From Pseudomonadota bacterium (lineage in GTDB: Bacteria > Pseudomonadota > Alphaproteobacteria > Acetobacterales > Acetobacteraceae): a stretch of 9,466 nucleotides of DNA. Positions 5,571 through 9,466 of the stretch are shown in pieces (within the stretch, counting starts at the first letter, position 1; each line of letters starts with the position of its first letter). Location of the stretch: NCBI GenBank assembly GCA_021779655.1, contig JAJYAF010000058.1:1-9466 (forward strand). Reading direction: 5' to 3'. The notes under the pieces were generated by a model. That model did no database searches and was not told where the DNA came from. It saw only the letters and a program-made list of their open reading frames with translations. A program made the position numbers and the translations under genes.

Positions 5571-6562
5571 TTCCCGGTCTCCGGTGGCGGTTGCGCGCCT
5601 GTCAGCGCCTGTGCGGGATTGTTTTTCAACGCTTCGGTCAGCGCCGCCAGGCTTTGCGCGGCGGTTTGCAGATTTTGCAGCACTGGCTGCAACTGCGCCT
5701 GCAGATCGGCGGTGGTCTCGCTGGCCTGATTCAGCACCGCCTCGGATGTGGCGATCACCGCCGGCAGTTGCGCGCTGACGCTGTCAAGCTGCCGGGTGGT
5801 TGCGCCGAGCTGGTTGAGAATTTCCTGGGTCTTCGGTCCGGCCAGCAGATTGCGCGCATCCGCCGCCGTGGCGGGCAAATCCGCCGCCTGGACCTGCGAA
5901 TTCAGATTCTCCAGCAGAGTCGCGGCATTCGCGATCATCCGGTGCGCGTCGCCTCGCGTCACTTCCTGGTTCAACGACGCGGTAAGCTGCGTGAGTTGAT
6001 CCACCATCTTGCCGAGATCGATCTTGCCGAAGGTGGAAAGCGCCTGCACCACTGCATCCTGCACCTGGGTGAGCGTGCTGGGAATTGAAGGAATGACCGG
6101 GGAGAGGGGTTTCCAGGGCACGGACGCCGCCGGAAACCGCGTGGGCGAAACGAAGGTGAGTTCCAGGTAGGCGATGCCGGTGATGCCCTGGGGCACAATC
6201 TGCACCCGCAAGCCATGCGCCACGGCCTGCGCGATCTTCGGCACGGCGCCGATTTTGTGCGGATCCACCCGAAAACGCACCACCACCTCGCGATAGACCT
6301 TCTGGTTCGCAATCTCCGCGTCGGGCGGCGGGGGATATTCCATGCTCACCAGCCCGATATCGGTGATCTGGCCGACCGTGACACCGCGGAATTTCACGGC
6401 GGTGCCGATATCGGTGCCTTGCACCGATTCGGAGAAATAGGTCTCATAGGGGGCGCCGGAACGCAAATCCGAGCCGGACAGGAAGAAGATCACCAGGAGC
6501 ACCCCGGCAACGCCGAGGATCACGAACATGCCGACCCTCAAGGCCGCGGCTTGCGAAGCCAT
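5567..6562 (-). CDS. mlaD: MlaD-type MCE periplasmic substrate-binding protein with long helical tail
   Basis: An inner-membrane-anchored MCE protein of 331 residues, against about 180 for E. coli MlaD. The layout is one transmembrane helix (about 9-29) and a single MCE domain (about 37-138) with VKFRGVTVGQITDI (56-69) and GLRVQIVPQGITGIAYLEL (117-135). An IPSIPSTLTQVQD linker (158-169) leads to a roughly 150-residue helical tail rich in Gln, Ala, Leu and Thr with heptad-like spacing, ending in a proline-rich tip. MCE proteins form hexameric rings with a hydrophobic pore for lipid passage, and the tail may extend the channel as in PqiB. A PPPP loop (77-80) interrupts the MCE strands. The ATG at 6562 is chosen because it shares one nt with the mlaF stop (TGATG) and follows GGGAGG at good spacing. 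The frame continues upstream but lacks MCE features. Its stop overlaps the lipoprotein start. Confidence 0.9.
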   Translation of the reverse strand: MASQAAALRVGMFVILGVAGVLLVIFFLSGSDLRSGAPYETYFSESVQGTDIGTAVKFRGVTVGQITDIGLVSMEYPPPPDAEIANQKVYREVVVRFRVDPHKIGAVPKIAQAVAHGLRVQIVPQGITGIAYLELTFVSPTRFPAASVPWKPLSPVIPSIPSTLTQVQDAVVQALSTFGKIDLGKMVDQLTQLTASLNQEVTRGDAHRMIANAATLLENLNSQVQAADLPATAADARNLLAGPKTQEILNQLGATTRQLDSVSAQLPAVIATSEAVLNQASETTADLQAQLQPVLQNLQTAAQSLAALTEALKNNPAQALTGAQPPPETGK

Positions 6563-7302
6563 CACAGCGCCTCCCGATGGAAAAATGCCCGCACGGTGGG
6601 GTTCGTGCTCTGCTCGCGCAATTCCTTGGGCCGCCCCAGCGCGATCATGCCCCGCGCCTGGGAATCCAGCATGATGCACCGGTCCGCGATCGCCAGGATC
6701 GATTGCAGTTCATGTGTCACCACCACGAAAGTCGCGCCCAGCGTATTCCGCAACTCCAGGATCAGCTTGTCCAGCCCCGCCGAGGTAATCGGATCGAGCC
6801 CGGCGGAAGGCTCGTCGAGAAACAAAATCGGAGGGTCCAGCACCAGCGCCCGCGCGATGGCGGCGCGCTTGGCCATGCCACCGGAAATTTCCGCCGGCAG
6901 CAGCAGCGCCGCATCCGCCAGCCCCACCATGGCGAGCTTGCCCCGCGCGATCTCGATCCGCGCGGCAGGCGGCAGGTCGGTGAAGACGCTGAGCGCCAGC
7001 ATGATATTTTCCAGCAGATTCATCGAGCCGAACAGCGCGCCGGATTGGAACATCACGCCGATCCTGCCCCGCACCTGATCGGTTTCGCGCACCACGTCGT
7101 AGCCATACACGCTGATGCTCCCGCGGGTCGGCGGCAGAAGGCCGATCATCTGCTTCATCAGTGTCGATTTGCCACAACCCGAGCCGCCCAGCACCACGAA
7201 GATTTCACCCACCCGTATGTCGAAGCTGACATCCTCGAAGATCGTGCGCGCGCCGAATGCCTGCGCGACCTTGTCCACCACCACGGCAGGAGCCGGAGGC
7301 AT
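6562..7302 (-). CDS. mlaF: MlaF-type ABC transporter ATP-binding protein
   Basis: A 246-residue ATPase of the Mla/MCE transporter class, powering the permease from the cytosolic face. All ABC motifs are intact: Walker A GGSGCGKST (39-47), Q-loop Q86 in MFQSGALF, signature ISGGMAKR (139-146), Walker B ILFLDEP (159-165), D-loop SAGLD (166-170) and switch H197 in VVVTHEL. The FQSGALF and SGGMAKR variants are characteristic of MlaF relatives. The ATG at 7302 overlaps the mlaE stop by one nt (TGATG), with GGGAG 4 nt upstream. A TTG one codon earlier is possible but less likely. The stop overlaps the mlaD start in the same way, so the three genes look translationally coupled and made in fixed ratio. 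No missing or altered catalytic residue was seen. Confidence 0.95.
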   Translation of the reverse strand: MPPAPAVVVDKVAQAFGARTIFEDVSFDIRVGEIFVVLGGSGCGKSTLMKQMIGLLPPTRGSISVYGYDVVRETDQVRGRIGVMFQSGALFGSMNLLENIMLALSVFTDLPPAARIEIARGKLAMVGLADAALLLPAEISGGMAKRAAIARALVLDPPILFLDEPSAGLDPITSAGLDKLILELRNTLGATFVVVTHELQSILAIADRCIMLDSQARGMIALGRPKELREQSTNPTVRAFFHREAL

Positions 7303-8384
7303 CAAACTCCCATCCGGTAGGTCATGACGGCGAACAGCCCGTCCAGCATCACGGTGGCGACGATGCCGCCGACCACGGCGGAGGTGGCGGCTTCGCCCAC
7401 CGCGCGCGGGCCGTTTCCGGCGATGAGGCCGGCCCGGCAGCCGATCATCGCCACGGCGGCGGCGAAGAACAGGCCCTTGACCATGCCGAGAATGAAATCA
7501 TGCGGTCTGCTGCTATAGACGATCTGGTGAATGATCGCGGCCGGAGTGTAGCCCAGGACCATCATCACCACGCCCATGCCGACCAGGCCGATGACATCCA
7601 TGGCCACCACCAGACCCGGCATCACCGCAACGGCCGCCCCGATGCGCGGCAACACCAGCATGGTGGAGGGGTTGATGCCCATGGTGGTGAGTGCCGCGAT
7701 TTCCTCGTTCACCTTCATGGTGCCAAGCTCCGCCGCGAAAGCGGAGCCGGTGCGCCCGGCGAGGATGACCGCAACCAGAAGCGGCCCCAGCTCCCGGAAC
7801 AAGGCGATGGAGACGAGATTCGCCACATAGATATCGGCCCCGAACTGGCGCATCGGAATCGCGGACTGGAAGGCGAGGATCATGCCGATCAGAAAGCCCA
7901 GCATCAGGATCAGCGGCATCGCCTTCATCCCGGCATCATCGGCGACACGGGCGAAATCGGCACCGCGCAGGAACCGCAGTTTCATCGGCAGATCGATCAG
8001 GGCGATGACCAGTTCGCCGAGAAACGCGACACGCTCCGTGGCGATGCGCCATGCGCCCGGCCCGCGGGATGCGACGGACCGCGCCCGCAGATTCTGCTGG
8101 AACTGCTTTTCCGAGGACAGCGGCGGCAGGATCTGCCGCATCTGGTCCAGCAGCGCGGAAACTTTTGGATCTGCGCCGCTGAATGCCGTGGCGCCGCTAT
8201 GGCGCCGCTCCATCTCCAGCAGCAGCGTGGCGCCCGCGGTATCCACCGCGCTGCATCCGGAAATGTCGATCTCAAGCGGCTTGCCGGCGGCGGCGGCGGC
8301 GGCCATGGCCCGGTTCCACAGCGGCCCGATAACCTTCACCTCAAGCGCGCCGAGCAGGACGATCCGGCCAGGCTCCACCCGCAT
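7302..8384 (-). CDS. mlaE: MlaE-type ABC transporter permease with N-terminal STAS domain
   Basis: A 360-residue fusion. An N-terminal STAS domain (about 1-85) carries DISGCSAVDTAGATLLLEM (40-58), corresponding to the MlaB-like core. A linker leads to the MlaE permease (about 115-360) with several transmembrane helices. The permease family signature RELGPLLVAVILAGRTGSAF runs from 197 to 216, followed by AAELGTMKVNEEIAALTTMGINP (217-239), the likely coupling region to MlaF. In E. coli the STAS protein MlaB is separate and stabilises the ATPase; here it is fused to the permease, a known arrangement. I chose the ATG at 8384. A TTG at 8432 gives 16 more residues and overlaps the TerC gene by 14 nt, but its first codons have lower third-position GC than the rest of the gene. 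Six consecutive GCC codons make an Ala run at 28-33. Confidence 0.92.
   Translation of the reverse strand: MRVEPGRIVLLGALEVKVIGPLWNRAMAAAAAAGKPLEIDISGCSAVDTAGATLLLEMERRHSGATAFSGADPKVSALLDQMRQILPPLSSEKQFQQNLRARSVASRGPGAWRIATERVAFLGELVIALIDLPMKLRFLRGADFARVADDAGMKAMPLILMLGFLIGMILAFQSAIPMRQFGADIYVANLVSIALFRELGPLLVAVILAGRTGSAFAAELGTMKVNEEIAALTTMGINPSTMLVLPRIGAAVAVMPGLVVAMDVIGLVGMGVVMMVLGYTPAAIIHQIVYSSRPHDFILGMVKGLFFAAAVAMIGCRAGLIAGNGPRAVGEAATSAVVGGIVATVMLDGLFAVMTYRMGV
8286..8303. repeat. Six-unit GGC trinucleotide repeat in mlaE
   Basis: Six uninterrupted GGC units on the plus strand encode Ala28-33 within a helix of the STAS domain on the minus strand. Slippage would add or remove alanines in frame rather than disrupt the gene. 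In GC-rich alanine-rich genes such runs are common, so functional meaning is doubtful. Confidence 0.5.
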
Positions 8385-8418
8385 CGCCGGCGCCGCGGGC
8401 TGACCGGCGGGATGACGG

Positions 8419-9021
8419 TCAAGGGCTGGCAATGTGATGAATCACCTGGAATGACCCTTCGTAGATCATGTCCAGCGAAACATATAGAACAATCCCCAGG
8501 CCGATCCAGGCCAGCCAGCCGTGGCTCGCCAGCAGCCGGGCGACGAAATTGGCGGCAACACCCATCAACGCCACCGAGACCAGCAATCCCAGCGCCAGCA
8601 CGGCGGGATGCGACCGCGCGGCCCCGGCCACCGCCAGCACGTTGTCGAGGCTCATGGAAATGTCCGCGACGATGATCCGGCTGATTGCCCTGCGCAACCC
8701 GCCCCGCGATGGCGCGTTTTGCCGCGTGTTCGCATCGGCCCGCAATTCCCGCGCCGTTTTCCAGACGACCCAGAGCAGCAGCAGCCCGCCGGCGAGCGTG
8801 AGGCCGAGAACGGCCAGCATTCTCAGCGCCAGCAGCGCGAAGGCGATCCGGACGATGGTTGCCCCGGCGATGCCCGCCCAGATCGCGGCGCGCCGTTGCG
8901 CCGGGGGCAGACCGTTGACCGCGAGGCCGATGACCACCGCGTTGTCGCCCGCCAGAACGAGATCGATCAGCAGAACTTGCAGCAAAACCGGCAGCAACGC
9001 GGCGATCTGCGGAAAATCCAT
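8419..9021 (-). CDS. TerC/YjbE family integral membrane protein
   Basis: A 200-residue polytopic protein with about six or seven hydrophobic segments and the family's duplicated acidic motif. The first copy is LIDLVLAGDNAVVIGLAV (18-35, D20 and D26-N27) and the second is IIVADISMSLDNVLAVAGAA (116-135, D120 and D126-N127). A late E188 follows in MIYEGS. The two membrane aspartates are proposed metal-binding residues. Characterised relatives are linked to manganese efflux or metal loading of exported proteins, so a metal-ion role is likely but the ion is unknown. The soluble loop at 91-115 is basic. The ATG at 9021 is where family similarity begins; its GAGAAG ribosome site is modest. The longer upstream frame is antisense to purB. 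mlaE begins 34 nt after its stop, or overlaps it if a TTG start is used, so cotranscription with the transporter is likely though a functional link is not shown. Confidence 0.88.
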   Translation of the reverse strand: MDFPQIAALLPVLLQVLLIDLVLAGDNAVVIGLAVNGLPPAQRRAAIWAGIAGATIVRIAFALLALRMLAVLGLTLAGGLLLLWVVWKTARELRADANTRQNAPSRGGLRRAISRIIVADISMSLDNVLAVAGAARSHPAVLALGLLVSVALMGVAANFVARLLASHGWLAWIGLGIVLYVSLDMIYEGSFQVIHHIASP

Positions 9022-9049
9022 GGCTTCTCGTGGCGCACGTTGGAACGGG

Positions 9050-9078
9050 TTGTCAACGCCATGCAGGCGGCCTAGAGG
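9050..9078 (+). promoter_or_regulatory. Candidate sigma-70 promoter for purB
   Basis: TTGTCA (9050-9055, 5 of 6 consensus) is followed after 17 bp by TAGAGG (9073-9078, 3 of 6). Initiation near 9085 would leave a roughly 40-nt leader before purB. The same site on the other strand reads TTGACA, a perfect -35, but no AT-rich -10 follows it at proper spacing before the TerC start. The -10 is weak, so this is tentative. Confidence 0.35.
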
Positions 9079-9123
9079 CTGCGCACCGGGCTTTTCCCTT
9101 TCCCGACGAAACGAGGAGTTTCG

Positions 9124-9466
9124 ATGATCCCGCGCTATTCGCGGCCACAGGCCGCCGCCATCTGGTCGGCGGAGAACCGCTATCGCATCTGGTTCGAGAT
9201 CGAGGCGCTCGCCTGCGAGGGCATGGCGGAGATCGGCGCGATTCCCCAAACGGCGGCGGCCAATATCCGGGTCCGCGGCGGCGCGGCGATGGCGGCGTTC
9301 GGCCCCGCCGAGATCGCTCGCATCGAGGAGATCGAGCAGGAAACCCGGCACGACGTGATCGCGTTCCTCACCTGGCTCGCCCCGCATATCGGCGAGGACA
9401 GCCGCTTCGTGCATCAGGGCCTCACATCCTCGGATATCCTGGACACCTGCCTGGCGGTGCAGCTCA
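9124..9466 (+). CDS. purB: Adenylosuccinate lyase, N-terminal 114 residues
   Basis: PurB performs two fumarate-releasing steps of purine synthesis: SAICAR to AICAR, and adenylosuccinate to AMP. The frame runs off the right edge, leaving about a quarter of a protein of roughly 430 residues. It begins M-I-P-R-Y-S-R, as usual for the bacterial family. It contains ETRHDVIAFLTWL (73-85, with H76 matching the conserved active-site region) and FVHQGLTSSDILDT (95-108), including H97 and the substrate-binding TSSD. The C-terminal SSxMPxKxNP loop and second catalytic histidine lie outside the window. GAGGAG (9113-9118) 5 nt before the ATG is a strong ribosome site. The gene is divergent from the TerC/mla cluster across 102 bp. 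With gmk about 6 kb away the window holds two purine genes, but they lie in separate transcription units. Confidence 0.95.
   Translation, partial: MIPRYSRPQAAAIWSAENRYRIWFEIEALACEGMAEIGAIPQTAAANIRVRGGAAMAAFGPAEIARIEEIEQETRHDVIAFLTWLAPHIGEDSRFVHQGLTSSDILDTCLAVQL

Noticed and set aside
6563..6679. 39-residue upstream extension of MlaD
   Set aside because: It overlaps the end of mlaF in another frame and lacks MCE features, while the ATG at 6562 has a good ribosome site and stop-start overlap.
7257..8675. Plus-strand 472-residue frame opposite mlaE and the TerC gene
   Set aside because: Its composition is rich in His, Asp, Arg and Gln with no recognisable motif. The opposite strand carries clear STAS, permease and TerC motifs.
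9022..9414. 131-residue upstream extension of the TerC-family protein
   Set aside because: It runs antisense through the purB start and has no membrane segments, and TerC family similarity begins at the ATG at 9021.
1..9466. CRISPR array, tRNA, rRNA or insertion sequence
   Set aside because: No regularly spaced repeats, cloverleaf-like gene, rRNA sequence or transposase frame was seen. Nearly all sequence is accounted for by recognised genes.

Overview
The window reads as an ordinary chromosomal segment of a high-GC alphaproteobacterium. Family-level resemblance and the priA/transaldolase/xerC neighbourhood suggest Rhodospirillales, possibly Acetobacteraceae; that placement is inference, not a computed result. 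Coding density is very high. No rRNA, tRNA, CRISPR array, insertion sequence or phage gene was seen, and no gap between genes exceeds about 100 bp. Two genes are cut by the window edges: priA on the left and purB on the right.

Layout from left to right. (1) 1-819, minus: N-terminal part of the primosomal helicase PriA. (2) 864-2476, plus: a small transaldolase and a XerC-type tyrosine recombinase, 17 bp apart and divergent from priA. (3) 2477-2578: a 102-bp gap between convergent genes holding a perfect palindrome, a strong ribosome-binding site and a 9-codon ORF. (4) 2579-4121, minus: yicC then gmk, overlapping. (5) 4158-4952, plus: a short-chain dehydrogenase divergent from yicC. (6) 4974-9021, minus: five genes read in the order TerC-family membrane protein, STAS-MlaE permease, MlaF ATPase, MlaD-type MCE protein, auxiliary lipoprotein. 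Each of the last three starts overlaps the stop of the gene before it by 1-4 nt. (7) 9124-9466, plus: the start of purB behind a 102-bp divergent intergenic region with a candidate promoter.

Functionally the window mixes housekeeping genes (replication restart, chromosome dimer resolution, guanylate and adenylosuccinate metabolism, RNA turnover) with one coherent transport system. The MlaE-MlaF-MlaD-lipoprotein set should form an inner-membrane MCE ABC transporter with a long MlaD helical tail and an outer-membrane lipoprotein partner. It moves lipid or another hydrophobic substrate across the periplasm. The architecture resembles LinKLMN of sphingomonads more than E. coli MlaFEDCB, because MlaC is absent and MlaB is replaced by a fused STAS domain.

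I do not see a clearly new biological system. The points most worth a second look are the structured element between xerC and gmk, the extended MlaD with its lipoprotein partner, and transaldolase active-site residues that argue against a fructose-6-phosphate aldolase label.
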